This document shows, one piece after another, positions 1 to 9,133 of a stretch of DNA of 64,000 nt. The DNA comes from Roseovarius sp. S88 (GTDB lineage Bacteria; Pseudomonadota; Alphaproteobacteria; Rhodobacterales; Rhodobacteraceae). The stretch spans positions 1,281,501 through 1,345,500 of the forward strand of contig NZ_CP146069.1 in assembly GCF_037023735.1 (NCBI RefSeq), read 5' to 3'. A program made the translations under genes and the position numbers. How positions within the stretch are numbered: the first letter of the stretch is position 1; each line of letters starts with the position of its first letter. The notes under the pieces are model-generated. The model saw only the letters and a program-made list of their open reading frames with translations, had not been told where the DNA came from and made no database searches.

Positions 1-1226
1 TGGAAATGGTGCCCCGCATCTCCCGCGCGCAAAAGATGGACGCGCTGAGTTCGATGGCCAATATCGCCGGTTACCGCGCTGTCATTGAGGCCGGTAACAA
101 CTTTGGCCGTTTCTTCACCGGTCAAGTCACTGCCGCGGGCAAGGTGCCCCCGGCTAAGGTACTCGTTGTCGGCGCCGGTGTTGCCGGCCTTGCCGCGATC
201 GGCACCTCGACGTCTCTGGGGGCAATCACCTACGCCTTTGATGTGCGCCCCGAAGTGGCCGAACAAATCGAATCCATGGGCGCGGAATTCGTGTTCCTCG
301 ACTTTGAGGACACTCAGCAAGACGGCGCTGAAACAGGTGGATACGCCGCCCCCTCCAGCCCGGAATTCCAGGCCAAGCAGCTTGAAAAGTTCCGCGAGAT
401 GGCCCCGGACATCGACATTGTCATCACCACGGCCCTCATTCCCAACCGGGATGCGCCCATCCTCTGGACCAAGGACATGGTCGAGATGATGAAGCCCGGC
501 TCAGTGATCGTGGACCTCGCGGCTGAACGCGGCGGCAACTGTGAGCTGACCCAAAAGGACGAGAAAATCGTCACCGACAATGGCGTGACCATCGTAGGCT
601 ACACCGACTTCCCGTCGCGCATGGCCTCGCAATCCTCGACGCTCTATTCCACCAATATCCGTCACATGATGACCGACCTCACGCCGGAAAAAGACGGTAA
701 GGTCGTGCATGACATGGAGGATGACGTGATCCGTGGGGCTACTGTGACCCATGCGGGCGAAATCACCTTCCCACCACCACCACCCAAAATTCAGGCCATC
801 GCAGCGCAACCCAAAAAAGAAGCGCCGCGCGAACTGACACCCGAGGAAAAGCGTGCCGAAGAACTGGCGGCGTTCAAAAAGCAAACGGTGCAGCAGGTCT
901 CGCTTCTGGGGGTCGGCGGTGCGCTGATCCTGCTTGTGGGCCTCGTCGCCCCGGCAAGTTTCATGCAGCACTTCATCGTGTTCGTTCTATCGGTCTTTGT
1001 CGGGTTCCAGGTCATCTGGAACGTGTCGCACTCACTGCACACGCCGCTCATGGCCGTAACCAATGCGATCTCGTCGATCATCATCCTGGGCGCGCTGATC
1101 CAGATTGGATCAAGCTCGTTCTTGATCACACTGATGGCAATGCTCGCGGTCTTCATGGCCGCAATCAACATATTTGGCGGCTTCCTGGTCACACGGCGCA
1201 TGCTCGCCATGTTCCAGAAATCGTAA
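1..1226 (+). CDS. pntA: NAD(P) transhydrogenase subunit alpha, 5' end outside the window
   Basis: This is the C-terminal part of the proton-translocating transhydrogenase alpha subunit, which moves hydride from NADH to NADP+ using the proton gradient in the inner membrane. The first in-frame Met (base 6) is internal: the family's conserved VPRISRAQ segment begins right there, so roughly the first hundred residues lie upstream of the window. A GAGVAG dinucleotide-binding loop follows (local residues 56-61). The last 110 residues form about four membrane helices after a charged linker, meaning that the soluble domain I and the membrane part are fused as in E. coli PntA. pntB starts 12 bases downstream, so the two are one operon. 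Confidence 0.97.
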   Translation, partial: EMVPRISRAQKMDALSSMANIAGYRAVIEAGNNFGRFFTGQVTAAGKVPPAKVLVVGAGVAGLAAIGTSTSLGAITYAFDVRPEVAEQIESMGAEFVFLDFEDTQQDGAETGGYAAPSSPEFQAKQLEKFREMAPDIDIVITTALIPNRDAPILWTKDMVEMMKPGSVIVDLAAERGGNCELTQKDEKIVTDNGVTIVGYTDFPSRMASQSSTLYSTNIRHMMTDLTPEKDGKVVHDMEDDVIRGATVTHAGEITFPPPPPKIQAIAAQPKKEAPRELTPEEKRAEELAAFKKQTVQQVSLLGVGGALILLVGLVAPASFMQHFIVFVLSVFVGFQVIWNVSHSLHTPLMAVTNAISSIIILGALIQIGSSSFLITLMAMLAVFMAAINIFGGFLVTRRMLAMFQKS

Positions 1227-1238
1227 GGGGACAGGCTT

Positions 1239-2735
1239 ATGGAATTCGGATTTACCACTGCCGCTTACGTTGTTGCTGCGGTTTTGTTCATCTTCTCGCT
1301 GGGCGGGCTGTCCGGCCAGGAAAGCGCAAAACGCGCGGTTTGGTATGGCATTGTCGGCATGGGGATTGCTGTTCTGGCAACGCTCATCGGACCCGGTCAG
1401 GGGCTTTGGCTTGTTTCGCTTGTCCTGATCGCACTTGGCGCCGTCGTGGGCTATCAACTCGCCACGCGGGTGCAAATGACACAGATGCCCGAGCTTGTGG
1501 CCATCATGCACTCGCTTGTGGGTCTCGCAGCGGTCTTTGTGGGCTTCAACGCCGACATCATGATCAACACCATGAGCAGCCTTTTTGCCGAGAACGATCT
1601 TGTGCTGGGCGCGGCCAAGGACGGCGGGTATCAGGCCATTGGCCTGCCCGCTGCGATCTACAACGAATTGTCCTCTTTCGGACAGCTCATCGCCAAGAAG
1701 ACAACCGTCGAAATCACTATCCTGCGCGTCGAACTCGTGCTGGGCATCTGGATCGGGGCTGTGACCTTCACCGGCTCGGTCATCGCCTATGGCAAGCTTG
1801 CCGGCAAAGTGGACAGCGCGGCCAAACAGCTGCCGGGTGGACACATGCTGAACGCAGCCGCCGCAGGTGGCTCGCTCCTGCTGGCCATCATGTATCTGGG
1901 TGGCTCGGGCAGCTGGACACTGGTCCTCCTGACGCTTCTGGCGCTCTTCATTGGCTATCACCTGATCATGGGCATCGGCGGCGCGGATATGCCCGTCGTG
2001 GTCTCCATGCTCAACAGCTACTCGGGCTGGGCGGCGGCGGCCATTGGCTTCAGCCTTGGCAATGACCTTCTCATTGTTGTGGGTGCGCTTGTGGGCTCGT
2101 CCGGTGCGATCCTGAGTTACATCATGTGCAAGGCGATGAACCGGTCCTTTGTCAGCGTGATCCTGGGCGGCTTCGGCGGTGCGGCTGGTGAGCAGATGGC
2201 TGTGGAAGGCGAACAGGTGGCGATTGATGCCGATGGCGTGGCCGCGGCACTGAATGAGGCGTCCAGCGTCATCATTGTGCCGGGCTATGGCATGGCGGTC
2301 GCCCAAGCGCAGCAGGCGGTCAGTGAACTGACCAACAAGATGCGCGCGGCGGGCAAGGAAGTCCGTTTTGCCATCCACCCCGTCGCCGGGCGTCTGCCAG
2401 GGCACATGAACGTGCTTCTGGCCGAGGCCAAGGTACCCTATGACATCGTGCTGGAAATGGACGAGATCAACGATGACTTCCCCGAAACGGATGTGGTCAT
2501 CGTCATCGGCTCCAATGACATCGTGAACCCCGCGGCACAGGATGATCCCAACTCACCCATCGCCGGCATGCCGGTGCTGGAGGTCTGGAAAGCCAAGCAG
2601 GTCTTTGTCTCTAAACGGGGGCAGGGCACAGGCTATTCCGGCATCGAAAACCCGCTCTTCTACAAAGAGAACACCCGCATGTTCTATGGCGACGCCAAGG
2701 ACAGCGTGAGCACACTCTTGCCGAAAGTGGGCTAG
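1239..2735 (+). CDS. pntB: NAD(P) transhydrogenase subunit beta
   Basis: This is the beta subunit of the transhydrogenase, forming the proton channel and the NADP(H)-binding domain III. It has 498 residues, the full family length. The N-terminal 300 residues are a run of hydrophobic helices. The C-terminal domain carries the NADP fingerprint [10 protein letters not shown] (near residue 348) and the segments [10 protein letters not shown] and [14 protein letters not shown] typical of PntB. The ATG is preceded by AGGGGACAGG. It follows pntA closely and is followed by a strong intrinsic terminator, so pntAB ends here. Confidence 0.98.
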   Translation: MEFGFTTAAYVVAAVLFIFSLGGLSGQESAKRAVWYGIVGMGIAVLATLIGPGQGLWLVSLVLIALGAVVGYQLATRVQMTQMPELVAIMHSLVGLAAVFVGFNADIMINTMSSLFAENDLVLGAAKDGGYQAIGLPAAIYNELSSFGQLIAKKTTVEITILRVELVLGIWIGAVTFTGSVIAYGKLAGKVDSAAKQLPGGHMLNAAAAGGSLLLAIMYLGGSGSWTLVLLTLLALFIGYHLIMGIGGADMPVVVSMLNSYSGWAAAAIGFSLGNDLLIVVGALVGSSGAILSYIMCKAMNRSFVSVILGGFGGAAGEQMAVEGEQVAIDADGVAAALNEASSVIIVPGYGMAVAQAQQAVSELTNKMRAAGKEVRFAIHPVAGRLPGHMNVLLAEAKVPYDIVLEMDEINDDFPETDVVIVIGSNDIVNPAAQDDPNSPIAGMPVLEVWKAKQVFVSKRGQGTGYSGIENPLFYKENTRMFYGDAKDSVSTLLPKVG

Positions 2736-2759
2736 GCAAAACGCTTTGAAAACAGGAAG

Positions 2760-2788
2760 AGGCCCGCTAATTTGGCGGGCCTTTTTTT
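2760..2788 (+). terminator. Intrinsic terminator of pntAB
   Basis: An 8-bp perfect stem (AGGCCCGC with GCGGGCCT) and a 7-base loop are followed by seven T. It lies 25 bases after the pntB stop codon. Confidence 0.92.
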
Positions 2789-2911
2789 GTCATGGCGACG
2801 GCTGGCCGTGCATGACGGGTCGTCCATTGCGCAAGGTGAGTTTGGGCAGGACGGTCTGCTTTGAGCCCAAAGCGGACTTTCAAAATGAAGAGTTCTTAAA
2901 AACCAAATGGG

Positions 2912-3253
2912 GTGTACAATCGAAGTAGCCTCAATGAAGACTTGGGTCACTTGGTTACCGCAGAACTTAAAGCGCTGAGGGAGAAATTAGTGATTAACGA
3001 ATTTCGAAAATACCAGTCTGACGGCCTTGATGCAGAGGGAGCATATCTGAAATCGAAGCAGTTAGGATTGGATTTTGGTCAGCGTATGAGAATGCTTACG
3101 CAGGTGTATGGTCTTTCGCTCGCAGAATACAAGGTGCTGGCTGTGCGGCTTGATACCAGTCTGACGATAAACGAATACCAAGAGCAGCTACTTCCAGACC
3201 TAGAAGAAGCAATGAAACAAGCACACAATGACCATGAAACTCGCAGGGATTAG
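2912..3253 (+). CDS. Hypothetical protein, 113 residues
   Basis: I do not recognise this family. The reading frame starts with GTG and has no clear Shine-Dalgarno site. The product is soluble, charged and mostly helical in appearance, with no membrane segment, signal peptide or cysteines. The region is visibly AT-richer than pntAB and the codon choice is less GC3-biased, so it may be acquired DNA. No neighbour suggests a role: it lies alone between the pntB terminator and a 350-base gene-free stretch. It could be a real small gene or a remnant. Confidence 0.45.
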   Translation: MYNRSSLNEDLGHLVTAELKALREKLVINEFRKYQSDGLDAEGAYLKSKQLGLDFGQRMRMLTQVYGLSLAEYKVLAVRLDTSLTINEYQEQLLPDLEEAMKQAHNDHETRRD

Positions 3254-3338
3254 ACCGCTGCGGTTTAGTTCTGACATCATTGACCGCTTCGAGCCCTATG
3301 CGGACGCCCTTCGCGCGGAATCAAGGCGCGTAGCGCCG

Positions 3339-3475
3339 CCGCGTGATCGCCAGACCGCCCCCGGGCTGGCGATTGGTCGACCCAAGCGCTTCGATCAAGG
3401 GATTTGCGGATTAGGCTGACATAAACTGCGATGAATGTCGGTGGGCCGCCATCCCGCGGTCTGGCCATCGCGCGG
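3339..3475. repeat. Separated inverted repeat in a gene-free stretch
   Basis: Two 20-base arms, at 3339-3358 and 3456-3475, are reverse complements with two mismatches (core GCGGTCTGGC). A direct copy of GATCAAGGGA also occurs near 3396 and again at about 3478. No gene is visible between 3254 and 3604. The arms could be the ends of a small non-autonomous element or a long hairpin; no transposase is present. Confidence 0.4.
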
Positions 3476-3604
3476 CTGATCAAGGGAACTCAGGAGCGAC
3501 CGCTCCGTCCGCACAGCCGAGCTAACTCCACTGCACCACAGTCCAGACGAGACGGTCCACCGCTGACATAGCCCTTGCGAGCGAACCGGTCTCAGGAGCC
3601 CTGC

Positions 3605-4070
3605 TTACAACACCTTCCGAAACACAACCTTATCATCGCCCTTGTTCCAGAAATCGCGGATCTCGCGCCTCTTCCTCATATCCCAGTGATGCGTAGAACC
3701 TCCGGGCCGATGAATAGGCGTGCGCCCCGGACGTTTCCACGATGATCATACGCTCGCCCATCTGTCGCAGGTGGTCTTCCACACCCGCGACAAGCGCAGC
3801 ACCATAGCCTTGCCCCTGCAACTCAGGAACTACAGCCAGCGCCAGCATGTTCCAGGTGCCCTGGGTAAGCTCTTCCGGCCTCGTGTAGGCAAAGCCCACA
3901 GCCACTTCCTTGTAATGGCAGCTCAGCCAGAAGGCCTCGCTCTGCCCATTCAGGTAAGGCTCCATCATTTCCGGCAACAGATCGCTTGGGAAAAGCCCGG
4001 TGCCATCGAGTACGGTTTGCAGCGCCGGTATATCGGCGGCCGTGGTTGGTTTGACGCTCATTCTTCGCAT
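3605..4070 (-). pseudogene. GNAT-family acetyltransferase, frameshifted near its C-terminus
   Basis: The product is a GNAT-fold N-acetyltransferase with the acetyl-CoA-binding pattern ELQGQGYGAAL and the later beta-strand MIIVETSGA. I place the start at 4070, where ATG follows AGGAGA and partly overlaps the end of the upstream yjhX remnant. The open frame stops at 3633 after ARDPRF, but the adjacent frame continues with IRDFWNKGDDKVVF and stops at 3605, which is the kind of C-terminus seen in this family. One extra base near 3662 explains the shift. It may be a true mutation or a sequencing error. In E. coli the GNAT protein YjhQ is the antitoxin of YjhX (TopAI), so by context this is probably the matching partner. 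Confidence 0.72.
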
Positions 4071-4080
4071 GGGTCGTCTC

Positions 4081-4338
4081 CTATCTGTTATCAAGTTGCG
4101 CATTGACCGATCTCAGCCCCAACCGCGTGATACGGTAGGGCGCGCCATGGCGCGATTGGATGAGATTGCGCCTCCGAAGACGGTCAAAAACATGCAAGGT
4201 GCAATCAGACAGCACATGCCCGTCGCGGGTGAAACAGATCACACCGTCAACTTTTCCGTTCTCCAGACGGTCAAAATGGATCGCGCCACCTTACGCGAGC
4301 ACATGCAGCACGCGTTGTTCGTGTTTTGAGATATTCAC
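4081..4338 (-). pseudogene. yjhX: YjhX (TopAI)-family toxin remnant with an in-frame stop
   Basis: Read on the minus strand from GTG at 4338, the 85 codons spell a YjhX-type protein: MNISKHEQRVLHVLA at the start, CFTRDGHVLSDCTLHVFDRL in the middle and GAPYRITRLGL then AQLDNR at the end. Codon 16 is TAA (bases 4291-4293), where a CAA glutamine codon would need only one change. No credible restart follows, so a functional toxin is unlikely. E. coli YjhX is known to inhibit topoisomerase I. The stop codon at 4081 lies 10 bases before the GNAT start, giving a toxin-then-partner order. It is too interrupted to show up as one open frame. Confidence 0.8.
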
Positions 4339-4798
4339 TGGTTTGTCTCGTGGATTTAGATCAGCCCAAAAGGCACCCGGCATCTCGCGCGGGTGTCTTT
4401 GAAATGGAATGGGCCCGGTCAGTTGGGCCTAGCGGCTGACCGCAATCGTAGACATAAACTCTCCGTCGTTCGCGTTATGCGATACGTGAGCGTGATCTAG
4501 GTTTTTGACGGAGCGGATGCAAGGGCATGCGCCCGGCGCCTATTTGTGCGAGGTGCATTTGCCACACGGCACCGACGCAATACCGACGCAATACCGACGT
4601 GATACCGACGTTGCGATCTGGCCTGATTTGGGACGATGAGAGGGTGCGGAAACGAGCGGTGTGCCGACAGAGGCCCTGTGCCTGAAATACAGGCAGGTAT
4701 ACAATGGCATCCCTCTAACTGTTTGATGCGGCAAATAAATCTGTTTCCATAGGTGGGGTAGGGCGCTAGGTTGCGCGCGACTCAGAAGTGTATTTGCC
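4339..4798. other. Gene-free stretch with hairpins
   Basis: I see no convincing gene in these 460 bases. There are two hairpins: 4369-4400 (11-bp stem AAAGGCACCCG with CGGGTGTCTTT, one GU pair) and 4416-4442 (CGGTCAG with CTGACCG). Neither has a T-run. The 11-base tandem repeat at 4571-4614 also lies here. The last part should hold the promoter of the DUF3422 gene at 4799, but I cannot single out its boxes. Confidence 0.4.
4571..4614. repeat. Tandem repeat, four units of 11 bases
   Basis: The unit ACCGACGCAAT occurs twice exactly, then as ACCGACGTGAT and ACCGACGTTGC. It is intergenic, so the unit length causes no reading-frame effect. It is too short for a CRISPR array. It may be slippage-prone DNA or a row of binding sites. 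Confidence 0.8.
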
Positions 4799-6079
4799 AT
4801 GCCCCCGATCCAAGATCACCCCCTGCGATACCAGCTTGTCAACGAGCTCCACGCCCGCCCCTTCCCAACCGTCCAAGCCCCTGCAACTGCTGCATTTTTG
4901 GCGCTCAAACACCTCGACAGCGCCGCGGCCAGAGACCGGGGGGCTGATCTTAAACACCTAGTCGCTTTGCTTGACCGCTACGGCGCACCACACCCGCAAC
5001 CCGATGCCTCGCATTATTCCGGTGACCTCGGTCGGTATCACCTGAAGTGGGAAAGCCACACCGAGTTCGTCACCTACACGGCCTTCCGGGATGGCGTGAG
5101 CGACCGACCGTTTGACCCGTCGGATTTCGACGTATTTCCAACTGATTGGCTCGAAAATGCACCGGGCCATCGCGTCACATCGGCGCTCATTCGCATGGAC
5201 ACCGATCAGGATGACGCTGCGTTTCGCGAGGCGGTATCCAAGCATTTTGTTTCAGAAAGCGTGGCGGTCGCACGGGTGCTGGATGACACGGCCAAGGTGG
5301 CCGGTGATTTCCGCATTGACACCGCCGGACACCTGCGGTTCCTCGTAAACGCCGCATCGCAGACAGGTCCACGCCGGATCGGGCGAATCGTGCAACGCCT
5401 GTGCGAAATTGAAACGTATAAGACAATGTCCATGTTGGGGCTGGCGCGGGTGCGTCAAATGAACCCTGAATTGGGCGCGCTCGATCAGCGCCTGACCCAG
5501 CTCATTGGCAACATGCCGGGCGGCTCTGTGCGGGCTGAGGACACGCTTGATGACCTGTTGGCCATCTCGGCAGAGCTGGAAGGCATGGTGGCGCGGTCGT
5601 CCTATCGGTTCGGCGCATCCGCGGCCTATGAGCAAATCGTCAAACAACGTATCGAAGTGCTGCGCGAAGAGCGTTTCGAAGGCCGTCAGACCTTTGGCGA
5701 GTTCATGATGCGCCGCTACGATCCGGCGATGCGCACAGTGCGCTCGACCAAGAAACGCCTTGATGCCATGGCAGACCGCGCCATGCGCGCCGGTGAGCTT
5801 TTGCGCACGCGGGTGGACGTGGAACGCAGCGCCCAGAACCAGGACGTGCTCGAAAGCATGAACCGCCGCGCCGACCTGCAACTGCGGCTGCAGCGCACGG
5901 TGGAAGGCCTGAGCGTTGTGGCCATCAGCTATTATGCGGTGTCATTGGCCGGTTATGTTCTCTATCCGCTGACAGAGCCGACGGGGCTCAGCAAAGACAT
6001 GCTGACGGCAATCGTGGCCCTGCCGATGCTGCTGCTTGTCTGGTGGATGGTGCGACGCATTCGGCGAAAGCTGGAGTGA
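4799..6079 (+). CDS. DUF3422 family membrane-anchored protein
   Basis: This 426-residue protein matches the DUF3422 family of proteobacteria, whose function is not established. The N-terminus (DHPLRYQLVNELHARPFP) is the family's most recognisable segment, which supports the ATG at 4799. The middle is soluble and rich in Arg and Glu, with helical stretches likely to form coiled coils (residues about 210-370). Two hydrophobic helices near the C-terminus (about 375-395 and 400-420) are followed by a basic tail, so the large domain is probably cytoplasmic and anchored in the inner membrane. It stands alone, with no close co-directional partner. Confidence 0.85.
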   Translation: MPPIQDHPLRYQLVNELHARPFPTVQAPATAAFLALKHLDSAAARDRGADLKHLVALLDRYGAPHPQPDASHYSGDLGRYHLKWESHTEFVTYTAFRDGVSDRPFDPSDFDVFPTDWLENAPGHRVTSALIRMDTDQDDAAFREAVSKHFVSESVAVARVLDDTAKVAGDFRIDTAGHLRFLVNAASQTGPRRIGRIVQRLCEIETYKTMSMLGLARVRQMNPELGALDQRLTQLIGNMPGGSVRAEDTLDDLLAISAELEGMVARSSYRFGASAAYEQIVKQRIEVLREERFEGRQTFGEFMMRRYDPAMRTVRSTKKRLDAMADRAMRAGELLRTRVDVERSAQNQDVLESMNRRADLQLRLQRTVEGLSVVAISYYAVSLAGYVLYPLTEPTGLSKDMLTAIVALPMLLLVWWMVRRIRRKLE

Positions 6080-6087
6080 TGGGGGCT

Positions 6088-6105
6088 GTCCGCTTCGCGG
6101 ACTTT
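6088..6105 (+). terminator. Weak terminator-like hairpin after the DUF3422 gene
   Basis: GTCCGC pairs with GCGGAC around a 3-base loop and only three T follow. It lies 9 bases after the stop codon. The short T-run makes termination uncertain. Confidence 0.35.
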
Positions 6106-6227
6106 GCTGCCGTTGAAGACTGCAACTTGAATGTCCGCTTTTGCGCTCTGTCATAGATGCTGGGTGCGCGTTCATGCGCCGAACGTTAAACTAAGTTCAA
6201 TCGACAGCAAGAGTATCGGATGCGGCA

Positions 6228-6860
6228 GTGACCAAATCAACCAAAACACCGTCTTTCTCTGAAGATGCACGGGCGATTTCTGCCTTCATGGGCGAAAGAC
6301 TAAAGCCACTTGGTTTCAAGAAGCGAAGAAACGGTTTCAACAAAAGACTCGATAACGGCCTGATCCACCAAATTTCGATTTTCAGCGTTGGCGCGTATTC
6401 AATCGATCATGGCAAGTTCTACATACACGCGGGCTGCTATGTCGCTGAAGCAGAACTGTATCGAAAAAACGTGACCGAACCCAAATGGGTCACAGATGCG
6501 CTGTGCACAGTTAGAGGTGTATTTCCAGAGAATTACTTGAGCCTGAGTAAAGTCGCGGCCAAGCTCAGCATGCTTACTCCCCACGTCGACAACGTTCTGG
6601 AAGCCTTGGCGTCATTCGATAGCTACGACGGTATCACGGGAGACACGAATATCGCCGATCAGCTCTCTCCTAAGAGATCGCTTTGGTTCGAGACGCCCCA
6701 GCCGATCGTTAAGGCTCGCATCCAAATTTCAAGAGAAGACGCAGTAGGGGCTTCGAGAACGATTCAACAATACCTTGCGACTAAGAAGGCGGCAGAAAAA
6801 CCGCATCTAGCGCATATTAAAGTAGTTGTTGAGTGGGCCGAAGAAATGGGACTGCTGTGA
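6228..6860 (+). CDS. DUF4304-like hypothetical protein
   Basis: The 210-residue product resembles DUF4304 proteins: the opening pattern of a helix, then LKPLGFKKRRNGFNKRLDNGLIHQISI, and later a strand-rich segment. The family has no assigned role, and members often sit in polymorphic-toxin or other accessory regions as possible immunity proteins. Here no toxin gene is adjacent. The start is GTG at 6228 with a poor ribosome site. The gene is AT-richer than its neighbours, suggesting acquisition. It is soluble, with no signal peptide. The match to DUF4304 is from memory of the pattern and is moderate. Confidence 0.6.
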   Translation: MTKSTKTPSFSEDARAISAFMGERLKPLGFKKRRNGFNKRLDNGLIHQISIFSVGAYSIDHGKFYIHAGCYVAEAELYRKNVTEPKWVTDALCTVRGVFPENYLSLSKVAAKLSMLTPHVDNVLEALASFDSYDGITGDTNIADQLSPKRSLWFETPQPIVKARIQISREDAVGASRTIQQYLATKKAAEKPHLAHIKVVVEWAEEMGLL

Positions 6861-6961
6861 TCGGATGGCCCATAAGCTTGCCTGTGTGAACTGCCCTTTC
6901 GGACGTTCTTGCGCTGCGCAGCGTCGGACACTTTGGGCTCAAACCCGCCATCGCACCGCTA

Positions 6962-7435
6962 CTAAAACGCCTCTGGCTTGGCCTCTCGCGCCATATGGTC
7001 CAGCACGGCATTCACAAAGCTGGCTTCCTTGCCTTCGGGGTAAAAGCTTTTGGCGATGTCGACGAATTCTGAGATCACCACTTTGGGCGGGGCCTCGCCC
7101 TCAAGCATTTCGGCCCCAGCGGCTCGAAAGAGGGCGCGCAAGGTGGGGTCTATGCGGTCAATCGGCCATTTGGCTACCAGAGCACGATCCGTCATCTGGT
7201 CGATCTTGGCCTGCCAGTTGACCGCCTGTTCCAGCAAAAGCTGAAACAGGTCCATGTCCCCATCGGCCATTTCAATGCCTTCATCCACCTCGGCCCCAAA
7301 GCGGAATGTTAGAAATTCCTGCCGCACCGCATCGACGCTTTGCTTCGAATGCTCCATCTGAAACAGCGCCTGCACCGCATAGAGCCGCGCGGCGGAGCGC
7401 ATTTTACGTTTCTTGTTGCCGGACAGCTCGGTCAT
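6962..7435 (-). CDS. nusB: Transcription antitermination factor NusB
   Basis: NusB (157 residues) binds boxA RNA with NusE/S10 in rRNA antitermination. The N-terminal SAARLYAVQALFQMEHS and the C-terminal segment with VVISEFVDIAKSFYPEGKE followed by FVNAVLDHMA are characteristic. The start at 7435 overlaps the ribH stop codon (ATGA), showing translational coupling; the longer upstream reading frame is only the ribH shadow. The order ribB-ribH-nusB is common in alphaproteobacteria. Confidence 0.95.
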   Translation of the reverse strand: MTELSGNKKRKMRSAARLYAVQALFQMEHSKQSVDAVRQEFLTFRFGAEVDEGIEMADGDMDLFQLLLEQAVNWQAKIDQMTDRALVAKWPIDRIDPTLRALFRAAGAEMLEGEAPPKVVISEFVDIAKSFYPEGKEASFVNAVLDHMAREAKPEAF

Positions 7436-7977
7436 GCCGTGGGGTCGCCTTTGGTTTCTCCTGCCAACCGGTATTTTTCGCTGGCAGGTTTGAAGCCCAC
7501 ACCTTTGCGCGCAGCGCCCCACTTGCGTTCCAGTGCGATGAGATGCAGCGCCGCCGCGGCCGCGCCTGCGCCTTTGTTCATCCGGGCCGGATCGGCACGT
7601 TCCACAGCCTGATCGCGGTTTTCCACGGTCAGGATGCCATTGCCAACACACAGCCCCTGCAAACCGAGCAATGTGATCCCCCGGCTGCTGTCATTGCACA
7701 CGGTCTCATAGTGCGTCGTGGCGCCCCGGATCACACAGCCGAGAGCGACATATCCGTCATAGTTGCTCATCCGCTCGGCCATGCCGATGGCGGTTGGCAC
7801 TTCCAAGGCACCGGGCACCTCAATCAGATCATGCGCCCCGCCCGATGCCTCTATTTCCGACACAGCGCCCGCAATCAGCATATCTGCGATGTCGCGATAA
7901 AACGGCGCCACCACGATCAGAAGTTTCACAGGCTTGTCAAAGGTGGCGCGGGGCAGAGTGTATTCTTTTTCAGCCAT
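7432..7977 (-). CDS. ribH: 6,7-dimethyl-8-ribityllumazine synthase
   Basis: Lumazine synthase condenses 3,4-dihydroxy-2-butanone 4-phosphate with the ribitylamino-uracil in riboflavin synthesis. Family marks include LIVVAPFYRDIADML, then EVPGALEVP, the turn GCVIRGATTHYETVCNDSSRGI with the catalytic His, and a C-terminal Arg/Lys region. I use the ATG at 7977 because AAGGATAAGG precedes it; an in-frame ATG at 7992 would overlap ribB by 11 bases. The gene follows ribB by 4 bases and overlaps nusB by 4, so the three are one operon. Confidence 0.95.
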   Translation of the reverse strand: MAEKEYTLPRATFDKPVKLLIVVAPFYRDIADMLIAGAVSEIEASGGAHDLIEVPGALEVPTAIGMAERMSNYDGYVALGCVIRGATTHYETVCNDSSRGITLLGLQGLCVGNGILTVENRDQAVERADPARMNKGAGAAAAALHLIALERKWGAARKGVGFKPASEKYRLAGETKGDPTA

Positions 7978-7981
7978 GACC

Positions 7982-9133
7982 TTATCCTTCACTCAAGGCG
8001 CGGGTGCCAACAATAGTAATTCCATAAGCATCAAGGCCCAGATAGCGGGTTTGCGGGCTGTCGGTCACGAGGATCAGATCCTGCACGCCCATAGTCGACA
8101 TAATCTGCGCGCCAAGCCCGGTTTGTTTGATGGTGCGCGGCCCGTCATCCTCTTCCATCTCGGAGGCCAGGCGTGGGCGCGGTTGGCGGAACAAAAACAC
8201 CGCACCACGTCCTTCGGCGGCGATGATTTCCATCGCACGCGGCAGTTTGCCAGTGGGACGGCCAGTATCAGCCGCCAAGCCGATGCCAAGCACATCTTCC
8301 AACGCATTCAGCGCATGGGTGCGTGCGAGAACAGGCTCGCCATCTGTGATATCACCTTTGGCGAGCACAACATGTTCAGTGCCGGTGATCTGATCTGCAA
8401 AGATACGCATGTCCCAGTCGCCGCCATGGGAGGAGTGAACGGTTTCGCGGCGCACTTCGCGTACAAGGTTGTCGTGCTTGTGGCGATACGCAATCAGATC
8501 AGAGATCGTGCCGATTTTCATGCCATGCGTTTTGGCGAAGTCCACCAGATCAGGAAGTCGCGCCATCGTGCCATCATCCTTCATGATCTCACAGATCACG
8601 CCGGAAGGGTTCAATCCAGCCAGACGAGAAATATCTACGGCGGCCTCGGTATGACCGGCCCGTACCAGCACGCCACCATTCTTGGCCCGCAGCGGAAAAA
8701 TATGCCCCGGCGTGGCAATATGGGCCTGGGTGTTTTGCTCATTGATGGCCGTCGCGACAGTCAACGCCCGGTCTGCGGCAGAGATGCCAGTGCTCACGCC
8801 CTCACGCGCCTCGATGCTGACCGTAAAAGCCGTCTCGTGGCGCGAGGAATTGTTCACCGCCATCATCGGCAGGCCAAGCCGGTCGATCCGCTCAGACGTC
8901 ATCGGCAGACAGATAAGCCCGCGCCCATGGGTGGCCATGAAATTGATCACCTCTGGCGTGGCGAACTCTGCCGGGATCACCAGATCGCCTTCGTTCTCAC
9001 GGTCCTCATGATCCACCAGAATGAACATCCGCCCCGCGCGTGCCTCGGCAATGATCTCTTCGGTGGAAGAGATGGCTGCGCTCAGATCAGCTTCTACTGG
9101 GCCGGGCGTTTCATAGGCTTGGATTTCCGACAT
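7982..9133 (-). CDS. ribB: 3,4-dihydroxy-2-butanone 4-phosphate synthase with a degenerate GTP cyclohydrolase II-like domain
   Basis: Residues 1-210 form the RibB domain, which makes dihydroxybutanone phosphate from ribulose 5-phosphate; the acidic loop [10 protein letters not shown] and the later AGHTEAAVD are intact. The C-terminal part (about 215-380) aligns with GTP cyclohydrolase II, but the three zinc cysteines are absent: the expected ECLTGD...CDC region reads [11 protein letters not shown]. The protein should therefore supply only the RibB activity, like the RibBX type described in other proteobacteria, and a separate RibA is expected elsewhere. The ATG at 9133 follows AGGGGGATGAG; a TTG at 9148 is less likely. 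First gene of the operon with ribH and nusB. Confidence 0.93.
   Translation of the reverse strand: MSEIQAYETPGPVEADLSAAISSTEEIIAEARAGRMFILVDHEDRENEGDLVIPAEFATPEVINFMATHGRGLICLPMTSERIDRLGLPMMAVNNSSRHETAFTVSIEAREGVSTGISAADRALTVATAINEQNTQAHIATPGHIFPLRAKNGGVLVRAGHTEAAVDISRLAGLNPSGVICEIMKDDGTMARLPDLVDFAKTHGMKIGTISDLIAYRHKHDNLVREVRRETVHSSHGGDWDMRIFADQITGTEHVVLAKGDITDGEPVLARTHALNALEDVLGIGLAADTGRPTGKLPRAMEIIAAEGRGAVFLFRQPRPRLASEMEEDDGPRTIKQTGLGAQIMSTMGVQDLILVTDSPQTRYLGLDAYGITIVGTRALSEG

Noticed and set aside
1110..2405. 431-residue frame antisense to pntB
   Set aside because: It lies within a well-supported transmembrane gene, has a His/Asp/Arg-rich composition typical of antisense frames in GC-rich DNA, and matches no family.
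4571..4614. Possible CRISPR array
   Set aside because: The repeat unit is only 11 bases with no spacers between, and no cas genes are in the window.
4540..4800. 86-residue minus-strand frame before the DUF3422 gene
   Set aside because: No family pattern and no ribosome site; it runs over the tandem repeat and the promoter side of the next gene.
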